This document shows positions 9,378 through 19,060 of a stretch of DNA of 64,000 bases, one piece after another. The notes beneath the pieces were generated by a model. That model made no database searches and was not told where the DNA came from. It saw only the letters and a list, made by a program, of their open reading frames with translations. Positions within the stretch are counted from its first letter, which is position 1; each line of letters begins with the position of its first letter. The stretch covers positions 1,550,001-1,614,000 of the forward strand of contig NZ_CP012541.1 of the NCBI RefSeq assembly GCF_001298465.1, in the 5' to 3' direction. The DNA is from Campylobacter concisus. GTDB taxonomy: Bacteria > Campylobacterota > Campylobacteria > Campylobacterales > Campylobacteraceae. Made by a program: the position numbers and the translations under genes.

Positions 9378-9524
9378 TCTAAACTTTATATTAATCAGGC
9401 AAGCAATTTAGTCTTACCTAATTTTACCTATTACATAAAGCTTTTTAATAAAAATTTATATTATAAATTGACTAAATTTACAAACATACTAAAAGATAAA
9501 ATAGTAAATTTTGATCTTTAAAAT

Positions 9525-10169
9525 TTAAAAAATCTGTATAAGTTCTTTGTTTTCAAGCTTATATGAGTTGTCGCATTTAGCTGCTAGATCGTTGTCGTGG
9601 GTGATTAGGATGAGGGAGGCGTTGTTTTCATCTATATAGTCAAATAAAACTTGCATCACTTCATTTGCTGTTTGCTTATCAAGGTTGCCAGTTGGTTCGT
9701 CTGCAAAGATGATCTTTGGCTTTTTAGTAAGCACTCTAGCGATGCTAACGCGTTGCTGCTGGCCGCCACTTAGTTCGCCAACTTTTTGATTTATCACATT
9801 TGAAATTTTAAGCGCTTCAAGATCATTTTTTTCTATATTTTCACCAGATAAGATACTTGCAAGCTCGATATTTTCATAAGCACTAAATCCTTTAAAAAGG
9901 TAGTGCGACTGAAAAATAATGCCAAAATGAAGCCTTCTAATGGCCAAAAGCTCATTTTGAGAAAGCTCATAGATCGATCTATCTTGGTATATGACCTCGC
10001 CAAAATTTGGTTTTAAAAGTGTTGAAAGTATGTGTAAAAGAGTTGATTTGCCACAACCGCTAACGCCGGTTATCGCGATACTTTGTTTTTGATTGAGAGT
10101 TAAATTTATATTATTAAAGAGCGTATAATCATACGCAAAGCCAAGATTAGACGCTCTTAAAATTTCCAT
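9525..10169 (-). CDS. ABC transporter ATPase, LolD/MacB/FtsE type
   Basis: 214-residue nucleotide-binding subunit. Walker [12 protein letters not shown] is near residue 35, the signature [16 protein letters not shown] near 132, Walker [13 protein letters not shown] near 155 and the switch His in LITHDND near 190. The short length and DEPTGNLD phrase are typical of the LolD/MacB/FtsE branch. No permease gene adjoins it. It starts one base from the tsf end, in the same operon with rpsB and tsf, an arrangement also known in C. jejuni. The membrane partner could be a LolC/E- or FtsX-like protein elsewhere. Confidence 0.88.
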   Translation of the reverse strand: MEILRASNLGFAYDYTLFNNINLTLNQKQSIAITGVSGCGKSTLLHILSTLLKPNFGEVIYQDRSIYELSQNELLAIRRLHFGIIFQSHYLFKGFSAYENIELASILSGENIEKNDLEALKISNVINQKVGELSGGQQQRVSIARVLTKKPKIIFADEPTGNLDKQTANEVMQVLFDYIDENNASLILITHDNDLAAKCDNSYKLENKELIQIF

Positions 10170-11233
10170 TAGCCTATTTGAGCAGCAACTTCTGCAGCAA
10201 AGTCATCTACTTTTTTCTCTAAGCCTTCGCCAAGCTCGAAACGAACGTATTTTACGATCTCGATCTTGCCGCCAAGCTCTTTACTCTTCTCTTCGATAAC
10301 TTGTTCGATAGTCTTTTTATCATCCATTACATAAAACTGGCCTAAAAGTGTAAGGCGTTGGTCAAGCACTGTGTTATCAGCGTAAAATCTCTCGATCTTG
10401 CCAGGGATGATCTTGTCCCAAATTTTCTCAGGTTTGCCCTCAGCTTTTAACTCTTCTTCGATCGCTTTTGTAGCTTTTGCAAGCTCTGCCTCACCTATCT
10501 GGCAGCGGCTAGCATACTCAGGGATATGATGAAGTGGCTTGCCTAGGCGTTTTAGCTCTTCATTTTCTTTTTCAAGTTCAGCGCGAAGTGCGATAAATTC
10601 TTTATCAACAAAATCTTTATCAAGATCTTTGTAACTTATAACGCTTGGCTTCATAGCAGCTGCGTGCATACATAAATTTCTTATAAATTCAGCTGCTATG
10701 TTTGCGACTTCAGCACTTTCGCAAGCCGCACCGATAAGTACACCAACGCGGCCATTTGAGTGAACGTAGCCATTTACCACGCCCTTGTCATCAGCGCTGA
10801 TCGTCTCAAAGCGACGAACTACAAGGTTTTCACCGATAGTTGCGATCTGAGTTTTGAAGTAATCTTCAAATTTAACACCATTTAAAGTGCTTGCGTTTAG
10901 CTCTTCAACTGTTGTTATGCCACTTGATTGGATATGAGCTGTTGCATCTTTTGCAAGTGCTTGAAACTGTGGGTTTCTAGCAACAAAGTCAGTCTCAGAG
11001 TTGATCTCACTGATAGTTGCTTTTTTGCATTTTGAGCAAACTTCAACACTTACTAAGCCCTCGCTTGCAAGGCGGTCAGCCTTTTTAGCAGCTTGGCCTA
11101 GGCCTTTTTCACGAAGGATGTCAACAGCTTTTTCCATGTCGCCATTTGCTTCGCCAAGTGCCTTTTTGCAGTCCATCATGCCAGCTCCGGTTGATTCGCG
11201 GAGCTCTTTTACCATTTGTGCAGTTATTTCCAT
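10169..11233 (-). CDS. tsf: Elongation factor Ts
   Basis: Guanine nucleotide exchange factor for EF-Tu. The 354-residue protein starts EITAQMVKELRESTGAGMMD, with the conserved TDFVARN motif around residue 80. It is longer than the E. coli protein (about 283), as is usual in epsilonproteobacteria, because of an insert in the C-terminal part. ATG at 11233 coincides with the last base of the rpsB stop, so the two are translationally coupled. Row composition here is GC-richer than the flanks, as expected of a highly expressed gene. Confidence 0.97.
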   Translation of the reverse strand: MEITAQMVKELRESTGAGMMDCKKALGEANGDMEKAVDILREKGLGQAAKKADRLASEGLVSVEVCSKCKKATISEINSETDFVARNPQFQALAKDATAHIQSSGITTVEELNASTLNGVKFEDYFKTQIATIGENLVVRRFETISADDKGVVNGYVHSNGRVGVLIGAACESAEVANIAAEFIRNLCMHAAAMKPSVISYKDLDKDFVDKEFIALRAELEKENEELKRLGKPLHHIPEYASRCQIGEAELAKATKAIEEELKAEGKPEKIWDKIIPGKIERFYADNTVLDQRLTLLGQFYVMDDKKTIEQVIEEKSKELGGKIEIVKYVRFELGEGLEKKVDDFAAEVAAQIG

Positions 11234-12021
11234 TATTCTTCGTCCTCGCCAAAGTCTTCTTCACTCATAGCCTCAGCTACAACTGCGTCTTTCTCATCTT
11301 GGCTTACTTCTTCGCCAGCAGCTTGCTCGCTACCATCTTGCTCAAGAAGTGATTTGCCTTCGTTGATAGCCTCAGCCATCTCTTGGCAGAAAAGCTGAAC
11401 AGAGCGGATCGCGTCGTCGTTTCCTGGGATCGGATAGTCAATAACATCAGGATCGCAGTTCGTATCGATCGGTGCTACAACTGGGATCTTTAGACGGTTT
11501 GCCTCTTGAACAGCGATCTTTTCTTTAACTGTATCAACAACAAATATCATATCAGGTAGGCTTTTCATATTGCGGATACCACCAAGAGTTGCGATAAGCT
11601 TCTCTTTTTTGCGGCGAAGCATCAAAGCCTCTTTTTTAGTTAGCAAATTTATCGAACCATCTTCTTCCATAGTCTCGATAACTTCTAGTTTGCGGATAGA
11701 CTGTCGGATAGTGCCAAAATTTGTCATCATACCACCTAGCCAGCGGTGATTTACATAAGGCATTCCACATTTTTCAGCGTACTCTTTGATAGCGTCGATA
11801 GCTTGTTTTTTAGTGCCAACAAATAGCACTGACTTGCCCTCAGCAGCTGCGTCACGAACGATGTTGTAAGTGTAGCGGAAGTAGCGGATAGTCTTTTGTA
11901 GATCTATAATATAGATGCCTTTTCTCTCACCAAAGATAAATTTTTTCATCTTTGGATTCCAGCGGCGTGTTTGGTGACCAAAATGTACGCCACACTCTAA
12001 TAAATCTCTCATAGTTACCAT
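11233..12021 (-). CDS. rpsB: 30S ribosomal protein S2
   Basis: S2 of the small ribosomal subunit, 262 residues. The N-terminus [20 protein letters not shown] and the [11 protein letters not shown] block are diagnostic. The C-terminus carries an acidic extension (about residues 230-262: EDFGEDEE). The start is ATG at 12021 with AAGGAG seven bases upstream. First gene of the rpsB-tsf-ABC ATPase operon, preceded by a roughly 105-base leader with a good -10 box. Confidence 0.98.
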   Translation of the reverse strand: MVTMRDLLECGVHFGHQTRRWNPKMKKFIFGERKGIYIIDLQKTIRYFRYTYNIVRDAAAEGKSVLFVGTKKQAIDAIKEYAEKCGMPYVNHRWLGGMMTNFGTIRQSIRKLEVIETMEEDGSINLLTKKEALMLRRKKEKLIATLGGIRNMKSLPDMIFVVDTVKEKIAVQEANRLKIPVVAPIDTNCDPDVIDYPIPGNDDAIRSVQLFCQEMAEAINEGKSLLEQDGSEQAAGEEVSQDEKDAVVAEAMSEEDFGEDEE

Positions 12022-12126
12022 GAGTTTCTCCTTGTTTTAGGCATTTTGCCTTGAATTTAGTTTTATCCTCCACGACCATTAATGCTTTCGCACAACCAAA
12101 TTTAGGATTGTCGTGTGTGAAATAAA
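12022..12126 (-). promoter_or_regulatory. Putative structured rpsB leader
   Basis: The 5' untranslated region before rpsB contains inverted segments on the minus strand: CACGAC near its start against GTCGTG about 40 bases later, and a tight hairpin AGGCA-TTT-TGCCT (12039-12051) shortly before the ribosome site. S2 represses its own operon in other bacteria by binding the leader, so an autoregulatory element is plausible. This is inference from base pairing and gene identity; no covariation was checked. Confidence 0.45.
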
Positions 12127-12132
12127 GGGGGA

Positions 12133-12138
12133 TTATAC
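12133..12138 (-). promoter_or_regulatory. Predicted -10 box for rpsB operon
   Basis: Minus strand reads AAGTATAATCCCCC, a consensus TATAAT with AT-rich sequence upstream and no clear -35, in the Campylobacter style. Transcription would begin near 12126, giving a leader of about 105 bases. Confidence 0.6.
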
Positions 12139-12166
12139 TTAAAGTAATATGAATTTAAACTAAAGT

Positions 12167-12382
12167 TTATTTACTTAATTGTGAGTCTTCTTCAATTTTT
12201 ATTAACTTAGCAAAAATTTCTGCCAATGCTTGCCTTTGTTCGGATGAAATTTCAAGCTTCTTAACATTTAAAAGAATGCTTACAAACTCCTCGTTTTGTA
12301 GTGTTTCTACGCCAAATTTTCTTGCGTTTGTAGTAATTTTTAGCACAAGAGGATTTTTTGATTTAAAGCTTTCGTAAGGCAT
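12167..12382 (-). CDS. Small hypothetical protein
   Basis: 71-residue charged protein (MPYESFKSKNPLVLKITT...), mostly predicted helical in its C-terminal half, no membrane segment or cysteine. It stands alone between rpsB and the DUF4198 gene. A purine-rich AGAGAAAG lies just before the ATG. I do not recognise a family. Coding potential is supported by the lack of competing frames and a ribosome site, but the size leaves doubt. Confidence 0.55.
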   Translation of the reverse strand: MPYESFKSKNPLVLKITTNARKFGVETLQNEEFVSILLNVKKLEISSEQRQALAEIFAKLIKIEEDSQLSK

Positions 12383-12428
12383 TCTTTCTCTACTTTCAAA
12401 ATTACAAAGTGGTTATAAAAAATTTATA

Positions 12429-12450
12429 ATAAATTCGGACTCGAATTTAT
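12429..12450 (-). terminator. Hairpin after the DUF4198 gene
   Basis: Perfect 9-bp stem ATAAATTCG / CGAATTTAT with a 4-base loop, placed ten bases after the DUF4198 stop. On the minus strand it is followed after a short gap by a run of six T residues. Reasonable intrinsic terminator. Confidence 0.55.
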
Positions 12451-12459
12451 ATCAAACTT

Positions 12460-13239
12460 TTATTCTTTTATCTCAAAACTAAGCGTCGTTTTCAACGTCT
12501 CTTTATCACACTTCGCAGCATCTGGATAAGGTCTTTCATAAATCACCTCAAATACCCAAAATCCTGGTCTTAGAGCTAACACTTCAGTGATGCCTTGCTC
12601 ATCAGTCACACCGTAAAACGCGTGCTTATGGTCTAAAAATCCAGCAAAAGTACCAGTTAGCTTAGCTCGCTCTAGCGGCTTTCCATCAGCAAAAACCTGC
12701 AATTTAAAAGGCTTATCTACTCTAAATTCCGCTGGATTTTGTAGCGGTACGATCTCGATTTTAACTCCAATAGGTTTAGTTACGAAGTCGTTTGTTTCAC
12801 CTAAATTTAAGACTCTCTTAGATGTTATCGTCATCAGCCGGCAAATCTGTATATCGCTTAGATCCTTTAGATCAAGCTTAGTTTTGTCTATTAACCACTT
12901 GCCATCACTACGTTTTTTAAGCGAATACATAGGATTTTGCTGTGCTAGTAAGATATATGTGCCTTTGTCTAATCTTTCGCCCTCATAGCGGTAGTTCTCG
13001 CCACTTTGTGTAAGCTTCTTTTTGCTACCATCTTTACTTATTACAGTAATTGGCGCAAAAAGATGGACGCGTTCGGCCATAATAGGCTCTAGCTTTGGAA
13101 AATCATCGCTATAACCCATATTTGCGATAAATTTTCCTAGCTTTTCATCATTAGCTCCATCTATCCAAAACATGTGTGCTTGCACCATATAAAAGGCTCC
13201 TGTTAACATAATGGCGGTCAAAATTTTACCTATTTTCAT
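12460..13239 (-). CDS. DUF4198 periplasmic protein
   Basis: 259 residues with a signal peptide (about residues 1-21, ending VQAH). The DUF4198 family begins right after the signal with the HMFWIDG-type motif; DUF4198 proteins are periplasmic, beta-rich, and some are linked to nickel or other metal uptake. The C-terminal half contains an Ig-like strand pattern (VDKPFKLQVFADGKPLERAKL). It is a single-gene unit with a -10 box and an inverted repeat upstream. The metal link is an inference from the family; substrate unknown. Confidence 0.75.
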   Translation of the reverse strand: MKIGKILTAIMLTGAFYMVQAHMFWIDGANDEKLGKFIANMGYSDDFPKLEPIMAERVHLFAPITVISKDGSKKKLTQSGENYRYEGERLDKGTYILLAQQNPMYSLKKRSDGKWLIDKTKLDLKDLSDIQICRLMTITSKRVLNLGETNDFVTKPIGVKIEIVPLQNPAEFRVDKPFKLQVFADGKPLERAKLTGTFAGFLDHKHAFYGVTDEQGITEVLALRPGFWVFEVIYERPYPDAAKCDKETLKTTLSFEIKE

Positions 13240-13282
13240 GATTTTCCTTGTTGTTCTTTTTGAGATTTGATGTCAAATTGTA

Positions 13283-13304
13283 GCTAAAAATTATTATATT
13301 TAGC
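13283..13304 (-). promoter_or_regulatory. Promoter with dyad before DUF4198 gene
   Basis: Inverted repeat GCTAAA-N10-TTTAGC. On the minus strand a TATAAT (in AAATATAATAATT) lies within the spacer, so the dyad would overlap the -10 box. The AT-rich core resembles Fur/PerR-type operators loosely. Regulator unknown. Confidence 0.4.
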
Positions 13305-13394
13305 CATTTTTTAGATCAAATTAAATATCAAAACGTTCAATACAATTTAGCTGGCAAATTTTAACAGGCAAGCAATGAAGCTAAAGATTTACTT

Positions 13395-14126
13395 TTATCT
13401 TTTACTATTTACCGATGTGGCTCTATTCATCACAAATCCACAAAAACGCCCGGTCCTACTCTGTTTGCGGTATGAGAATAATTCATCTCTCTCAAAAGTG
13501 CAACGAGGATCTAGCGATATTTGCTCTACTCCTAGCTTAGCAAATTCGTCTAATAAAGCTGCGTTTATATCAAATTTTCCATCGTTTTTATATCGGTTAA
13601 ATTCACCAAGATCTAGCTTGCCTATTTCGTAGTTTTGCACTTTGATATTTGCGCCTATAAATACACGTAAATTACTAGCGCGGCAACCAAACTCGCTCAT
13701 CATCAGTCCTACCGCATTTGTGCAAATTTTACTGGTAACACCTGCGCGTCCCGCATGCACAGCTGCGACTACGCCAAGATGTTCATCTATTATCAAAACA
13801 GGCGCACAGTCAGCGACTAAGACGCAAAGTGCTACGCCTTTTAGTGATGTTATCACACCATCACACGGAGGTAGGGTATCGTTAAAACCTTGCAAAATTG
13901 CCACTCTATTTGAGTGGATTTGGCTCATAAATTTTAAATTAATAGGCATAATGCCAAGCGCTGTTGCTAAAATTTCACGATTTTGTGCGACCTTTAGCGG
14001 ATCATCGCCAACATGATCTGCTAAATTTAAGCTCTCAAAAGCACCCTCACTCACACCGCCAAATCTATTTGTAAAGCCAGCTAATACGCCATTTTTATCA
14101 AAGACGATCTCTAAATTTTCACGCAT
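13395..14126 (-). CDS. pgeF: Peptidoglycan editing factor PgeF (YfiH/laccase-domain)
   Basis: Cytosolic multicopper-oxidase-like fold family that corrects misincorporated L-Ser in peptidoglycan precursors in E. coli; older names call it a polyphenol oxidase. The metal-site residues are visible: His in SQIHSNRVA, Cys in LVADCAPVL and His in AAVHAGRAG. I place the start at ATG 14126 (MRENLEIV, 243 residues) because AGGTGG sits five bases before it. A GTG at 14135 would add three residues but would overlap that ribosome site. It follows ribE with only nine bases between. Confidence 0.88.
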   Translation of the reverse strand: MRENLEIVFDKNGVLAGFTNRFGGVSEGAFESLNLADHVGDDPLKVAQNREILATALGIMPINLKFMSQIHSNRVAILQGFNDTLPPCDGVITSLKGVALCVLVADCAPVLIIDEHLGVVAAVHAGRAGVTSKICTNAVGLMMSEFGCRASNLRVFIGANIKVQNYEIGKLDLGEFNRYKNDGKFDINAALLDEFAKLGVEQISLDPRCTFERDELFSYRKQSRTGRFCGFVMNRATSVNSKR

Positions 14127-14135
14127 TTTATCCAC

Positions 14136-14750
14136 CTAATAAAGGCTAGAAATTCGCTCGACATCGTCCCAGCCAAGGACACTATCTTGCTTACAAAAAA
14201 GCTGCCTAGCTACGTAGCGAGCCAAAAGATCACTTTCGATATTTACGTGCCTGCCGACCTTAAAAGTACTAAAAAGACTATCTTTAAATGTGATTGGTAT
14301 GATTGTTAGCCTTATACCATTTGACAAAATTTCATTTATCGTAAGGCTCACTCCCTCGACGCCCACTGAGCCTTTATTTGACATCAAGCTCATAGCCTCG
14401 CGCGGCAGGTCGATATAGAAATCAACCCCGTTCTCATTCTTTTTGATATTTGAAATTTTACCGATAAAATCGATATGTCCTTGCATCAAATGACCATCTA
14501 CTCGGTCTCCTAGCTTCATCGCTGGCTCGATATGCACTCTTTCTTTTAAATTTTCAACCGCGATATTTGCCCTACTCTCTGCACTTAGCTCCACACTAAA
14601 GCCATCTTCATGCAGTTTTATTACACTCAGGCAAGCGCCATTTACAGCAATGCTATCGCCTAAATTTGGACGAAAATTTGCCTTTAGCCTTAAAATATTT
14701 TGTGAATAACTAACAACCTGTGCTATCTCACGGATCAAGCCATTAAACAT
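14136..14750 (-). CDS. ribE: Riboflavin synthase alpha chain
   Basis: Dismutates two molecules of 6,7-dimethyl-8-ribityllumazine to riboflavin. The 204-residue protein has the two internally similar lumazine-binding halves: MFNGLIREI, NGACLSV and LGDRVDGHLMQGH mark the first to second half. The N-terminal FTG-type motif is FNG here, a conservative change. It is cotranscribed with pgeF. No FMN riboswitch-like segment is visible in the 217 bases upstream, which are simply AT-rich. Confidence 0.93.
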   Translation of the reverse strand: MFNGLIREIAQVVSYSQNILRLKANFRPNLGDSIAVNGACLSVIKLHEDGFSVELSAESRANIAVENLKERVHIEPAMKLGDRVDGHLMQGHIDFIGKISNIKKNENGVDFYIDLPREAMSLMSNKGSVGVEGVSLTINEILSNGIRLTIIPITFKDSLFSTFKVGRHVNIESDLLARYVARQLFCKQDSVLGWDDVERISSLY

Positions 14751-14967
14751 AATTTTGCCTTTAAATTTTTTAAGGATTTTACTAAATTTTGCCTAAATTT
14801 GGGCATTACCATCTTTGATTATTTTATATATTTAAGCAGATAGTGTTAGAAACGGCAGTGAAATTTTGATAATCGCACCAAGAATGCTAGCAAAAAATTT
14901 ATTGTGTAACCCTAGTATAAAATTTCTCTATAAATTTTAATTTTTATCTTTTATAAATTTGGCAGCC

Positions 14968-15819
14968 TTAGCTTGTCTGTAAAATTAGCCACGTCTTGCT
15001 AAAGTCGTGCGCCAAAAGATCATCCCTCTTTATCCACAGATAAATTCTGCCCTCTCCGTCCCAGTCCATATCGCCCTCATCATCACTATCTATCTGTAAA
15101 AGTAGTTGCCACTGGGCAGAATTTTTCTCAAATTCCGCTATTCTTGGGTGGTGATAAGCGCTACCATTACCACAGCTAAGCCCATTTGTAACTAGCTCAC
15201 ACTCTAGCTCCATGCCATCTTGGACATTATCAGAGTGCCCAAGAAGCTTATTTGCTTTAGCCTGCCAGCTTGGCTCAATAACCTCATGATAGGCCTCCCA
15301 CTCAGCTTCACTAATTTTACTAAATGGCACAATCGAGCTTTGTAAATTTGGCAAATTTATCTCATTTTCAAAGCTAAGCAAGCGCGCGTTAAATGTAGAA
15401 TTCTCTCCCTCTAAGTTCTCCGCTCTCCTACGAGAAAGTGGCCCATGATTTACATCAGAAAAGATCACTGCAAAGCCATTTTTATCGGTAGGATCATAGC
15501 CCCAAACACGCAAATTTCTATCATAAAAAAGATAGAGCATTCCACTTTTTGGCAGTAGTGAGTCAATGTCAAATTTGCTAGCTTCAGTAAAATTTATCTG
15601 TGCCACAAAACTTAAAGCACCATTTTCATTTAACGGCCATGCTAAACTATCTGGCAGATCTGGCAAGCCGCCAAATTTAGACGCTCCAACGGCGATATCA
15701 TCGTCATTTTTAGCTTGCGCATCTATCCTTATGGCATTTCTTGCTAGTGGCGATAAGAGCTTAAAAAGTTCATCCAGCCCACGCTCTTTACAACCTTTAG
15801 AAATTTTTGCAATATCCAT
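14968..15819 (-). CDS. DUF1963 (YwqG-like) protein
   Basis: 283 residues from ATG 15819 (MDIAKISKGC), chosen because AAAGAGGAAAAT precedes it and because the longer open frame would run into the upstream gene. The family core is visible in GASKFGGLPDLPDSLAWP (about residues 45-62), followed by an aromatic-rich beta region (MLYLFYDRN) and a C-terminal MDWDGEGRIYLWI strand pair. DUF1963 is named for B. subtilis YwqG, encoded near an LXG toxin cluster. Stop of the CbrC-like gene lies 11 bases upstream, so the two are a pair. Function unknown; an immunity or tolerance role is only a hypothesis. Confidence 0.8.
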   Translation of the reverse strand: MDIAKISKGCKERGLDELFKLLSPLARNAIRIDAQAKNDDDIAVGASKFGGLPDLPDSLAWPLNENGALSFVAQINFTEASKFDIDSLLPKSGMLYLFYDRNLRVWGYDPTDKNGFAVIFSDVNHGPLSRRRAENLEGENSTFNARLLSFENEINLPNLQSSIVPFSKISEAEWEAYHEVIEPSWQAKANKLLGHSDNVQDGMELECELVTNGLSCGNGSAYHHPRIAEFEKNSAQWQLLLQIDSDDEGDMDWDGEGRIYLWIKRDDLLAHDFSKTWLILQTS

Positions 15820-15829
15820 ATTTTCCTCT

Positions 15830-16684
15830 TTAACAAGCATCAACGTATATATGATACTTCTTACAATGCAGACAACGAAACAAATATCCGGCAATATCGC
15901 CAGCTTTAACAAGATGTTCGCGTAGCATTTTATCGTCATATTCGGCTCTTTTTGCATAGTCCTCAAAGACCTCGTCTGCTATGCCCATTTCTTCAAGCTC
16001 TTTTGTGCCAACGTCACCTAAAAATTCGCAATAATCATCACAGCAAACCACCCAATGCTCGCCCTGCCAGCTCTCGTAGCCCGGGGTTCTTCTAAAGAGT
16101 TCGTCATCCTTTTTAGCATCACTTGTAGTTAATTTGTCAGCATCTTGCACAAATGTTGCGTCAAATTTCTTAGCAGCCTTACTACTAGAAATACAAGTAG
16201 GACAAAGATACGAAATATCCTGCTCGCAATAAATGCTACCGCTATAATAAACTTCAGTATCTTTGCCACAACACTTACACAAGATACTAATATCATCTTT
16301 AAATGCGCCAGTTCTTAAAGGGTTAGGATGGTAGATAAATTTTGGTAGTGTGGAGGCTTTATCTTCTTGAGCCAAAATTTGACCTCTACTTTTTGGACGA
16401 GGCAGCGCCCATTTATCATTTTCGTCAATGAATTGCACTAGATAGCCAAGTGCCTTTAGCTGCTTTTTATCACCTTTGTCATGTATTTTTAAAAGTAAGT
16501 CGTAAGCACTCTTTCTCATAGATAAAAGCTGATAAACATCGACCAAAACATACTTTGCGCAAATGTCATCACAATTTTTCAACTCTTCTTTAAACTGATA
16601 GAGTGCCTCAATACTAGAAGCATTGCCATTATTTTTATAATATTCTTTTGAAAGAGTGATATATTTTTCTTGAAATTTATTCAT
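15830..16684 (-). CDS. CbrC/UPF0167 family protein with N-terminal extension
   Basis: 284 residues. About residues 90-284 match the CbrC (UPF0167) pattern: FIYHPNPLRTGAFKDD, then Cys-rich CKCCGK and LCPTC pairs, a FRRTPGYESWQGEHW block, and a C-terminal LFRCLHCKKYHIYVD zinc-ribbon-like end. The first 90 residues form a separate helical region. CbrC in E. coli is tied to colicin E2 tolerance. It is followed closely by the DUF1963 gene. The zinc-binding role is inferred from the Cys pairs. Confidence 0.8.
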   Translation of the reverse strand: MNKFQEKYITLSKEYYKNNGNASSIEALYQFKEELKNCDDICAKYVLVDVYQLLSMRKSAYDLLLKIHDKGDKKQLKALGYLVQFIDENDKWALPRPKSRGQILAQEDKASTLPKFIYHPNPLRTGAFKDDISILCKCCGKDTEVYYSGSIYCEQDISYLCPTCISSSKAAKKFDATFVQDADKLTTSDAKKDDELFRRTPGYESWQGEHWVVCCDDYCEFLGDVGTKELEEMGIADEVFEDYAKRAEYDDKMLREHLVKAGDIAGYLFRCLHCKKYHIYVDAC

Positions 16685-16876
16685 TAATACTCTTTATGTA
16701 GATTTGATATTAATAATTTTAGTGTTTAAATCTTAAAGATATAAAAGCTAGTGTAAAAATTATGGCCGTTAAAGCGATTAAATTTATATCAATTTTTAAA
16801 TTATTTTAGTATTTTGGTAGATGATGCCACAAACAAATTTGATAAGTATTCTTATAAAATTGTTGTGACTATAAAT

Positions 16877-17812
16877 TTATTCTTCAAATGCTCCGATAGA
16901 GAGAATTTTTTCTATTCTTTTTGCTACAAGATCATTTATATCAAGCTTTTCAAGCTCAGCTAGCTCTGAGATAAAATAATTTGCAAGTGCTTTTGCAGCA
17001 CCATCTTTATCTCTATGAGCTCCATTTATCGGCTCGTCTATAACAGCATCAATCAGTGATAGACTTTTTAAATCATCAGCTGTTATTTTCATAGATTTTG
17101 TAGCTTGTTCTTGTTTAGCTGGATCATTCCAAAGTATTGCTGCACAGCCTTCTGGTGATATAACTGAAAATACAGAATTTTTCATCATAGCAAGTCTATC
17201 AGCCACGCCTATAGCTAAAGCGCCACCACTTCCACCTTCGCCTATGACAACAGCAATTATTGGAGTTTTTAAATTTGCAAACTCAAATAAATTTCTAGCT
17301 ATGGCTTCACTTTGTCCTCGCTCTTCAGCTCCAACACCTGGATATGCACCTGGAGTATCTATAAGAAATAAAATAGGTAGATTAAATTTCTCAGCCATTT
17401 TTGCAACTCTAAGAGCTTTGCGATAACCCTCAGGATGAGGCATACCAAAATTTCTTCTTAATTTATTTTTAGTGCCACGGCCCTTTTGCTCGCCTATAAT
17501 AACAGTCTTTTTACCTCCAATATAGCCGATGTAACAAACTATTGCTGGATCATCTCGAAATGCTCTATCCCCATGAATCTCATATCCATCAATCAAAAGC
17601 GCATTAATATAATCAATAGAATATGGTCTATCTGGATGACGAGCAAGCTGTAAACGCTGATATTCGTTTAAATTTTTATATACTTTTGAGATTTCTTTAG
17701 ATAGGTTTTTATTTAAAATTTCAACAGCATGTTCATCGCCTCTGATCTTAGCATTTGCTATATCTTCATCAATTTGTTTTATGCTTTTTTCAAAATCTAA
17801 ATAATTTGACAT
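16877..17812 (-). CDS. accA: Acetyl-CoA carboxylase carboxyltransferase alpha
   Basis: Alpha half of the carboxyltransferase that makes malonyl-CoA for fatty-acid synthesis. The 311-residue length is typical. Motifs: [43 protein letters not shown], and the oxyanion-type glycine block [17 protein letters not shown] near residue 195. It starts right after the fabF stop with its ribosome site inside the fabF end, so the two are coupled. accD is not in the window. Confidence 0.97.
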   Translation of the reverse strand: MSNYLDFEKSIKQIDEDIANAKIRGDEHAVEILNKNLSKEISKVYKNLNEYQRLQLARHPDRPYSIDYINALLIDGYEIHGDRAFRDDPAIVCYIGYIGGKKTVIIGEQKGRGTKNKLRRNFGMPHPEGYRKALRVAKMAEKFNLPILFLIDTPGAYPGVGAEERGQSEAIARNLFEFANLKTPIIAVVIGEGGSGGALAIGVADRLAMMKNSVFSVISPEGCAAILWNDPAKQEQATKSMKITADDLKSLSLIDAVIDEPINGAHRDKDGAAKALANYFISELAELEKLDINDLVAKRIEKILSIGAFEE

Positions 17813-17813
17813 C

Positions 17814-19025
17814 TTAATCCATCTTTTTAAATATTACGACGCCGTTTGTTCCACCAAAGCCAAATGAGTTGCTCATAACAGCTTTTATATCAGCTTTTCT
17901 AGCTTTATTTGGAACGTAGTCTAGATCACAGTCTGGATCAGGAGTCTCGTAGTTTATTGTTGGAGGGATAATACCGTCTCTCATTGCCATTATAGATATA
18001 ACAGCCTCAATCGCACCAGCACCACCTAGACAGTGTCCAGTTTGACCTTTTGTTGAGCTAACTGGTGGACATTTGTCACCAAAAACCGCTTTTAGTGCCG
18101 CAGTCTCATTCTTATCATTTACAGGTGTTGAAGTACCGTGCGCATTTACATAATCTATCTTTACACCTTTTGCCATATCAAGTGCTTGTTTCATCGCACT
18201 TAATGGACCTTCAAGTGTTGGTGATGTGATATGGTGTGCATCTCCGCTCTCACCAAATCCAACTACTTCAGCATAAATTTTAGCACCTCTTGCAACAGCT
18301 GACTCATACTCTTCAAGCACAAGTGCACCAGCTCCTTCACCCATTACAAAACCATCACGATTTGCATCAAATGGCCTTGATGCCTTACTTGGTTCATCAT
18401 TTCTAGTTGAGAGAGCTTTCATTGCTGCAAAACCACCTATACCTACACCACAAATAGTAGACTCAGCGCCGATAACTAGCATATTTGTAGCTTGACCAAT
18501 CATAATGCATTTTGCAGCTTGCGATATCGCATGAGTGCTTGCTGCACATGCTGTTACGCTAGACAAATTTGGACCCTTAAGTCCGTGATTTATAGAAACT
18601 ATGCCACCTAGCATATTTACAAGTGCAGATGGAATGAAAAATGGCGAAATTCGCTTTACACCTTTTTCAAAATATGTAATTGAATTTTTCTCAATATTTG
18701 GTAAGCCGCCTATACCGGCTGCTGAGCTAACACCAAATTTATGAGCTTCAAACTCTTTGAAGTTTGCGTCGGCCATAGCTTCATTAGATGCTTGTATACC
18801 GAGTTGTATGAAACGATCTACTTTTTTTACCTCTTTACCGTCTAAAATGCTATTTGGATCAAAATCAGTTATTTCGGCAGCAATTTTAACAGGAAAGTCG
18901 CCTACATCGAAGCTTGTAATCTCCTTTACTCCCGTTTTACCCTCGCAAATAGCCTTAAAAGAGCTCTCTTTATCAAGACCAAGTGCGTTTATCATACCAA
19001 TACCAGTTACAACGACTCGTTTCAA
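17814..19025 (-). CDS. fabF: 3-oxoacyl-ACP synthase II
   Basis: Condensing enzyme that elongates acyl-ACP with malonyl-ACP. 403 residues with the Cys-His-His triad in [10 protein letters not shown] (Cys near 163), [12 protein letters not shown] (His near 302) and [12 protein letters not shown] (His near 338). Start is TTG at 19025, supported by AAGGAG five bases upstream; the nearby ATG is out of frame and hits a stop at once. It lies between acpP and accA in a fatty-acid synthesis cluster. Confidence 0.97.
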   Translation of the reverse strand: MKRVVVTGIGMINALGLDKESSFKAICEGKTGVKEITSFDVGDFPVKIAAEITDFDPNSILDGKEVKKVDRFIQLGIQASNEAMADANFKEFEAHKFGVSSAAGIGGLPNIEKNSITYFEKGVKRISPFFIPSALVNMLGGIVSINHGLKGPNLSSVTACAASTHAISQAAKCIMIGQATNMLVIGAESTICGVGIGGFAAMKALSTRNDEPSKASRPFDANRDGFVMGEGAGALVLEEYESAVARGAKIYAEVVGFGESGDAHHITSPTLEGPLSAMKQALDMAKGVKIDYVNAHGTSTPVNDKNETAALKAVFGDKCPPVSSTKGQTGHCLGGAGAIEAVISIMAMRDGIIPPTINYETPDPDCDLDYVPNKARKADIKAVMSNSFGFGGTNGVVIFKKMD

Positions 19026-19060
19026 TACATCTCCTTAAATCAAACTGTGTAAATTTTTAA

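Noticed and set aside
14751..14967. FMN riboswitch before ribE
   Set aside because: None of the conserved RFN stems or sequences are visible; region is plain AT-rich DNA.
15820..15966. 49-codon N-terminal extension of the DUF1963 gene
   Set aside because: It overlaps the C-terminus of the CbrC-like gene in another frame; AAAGAGGAAAAT marks ATG 15819.
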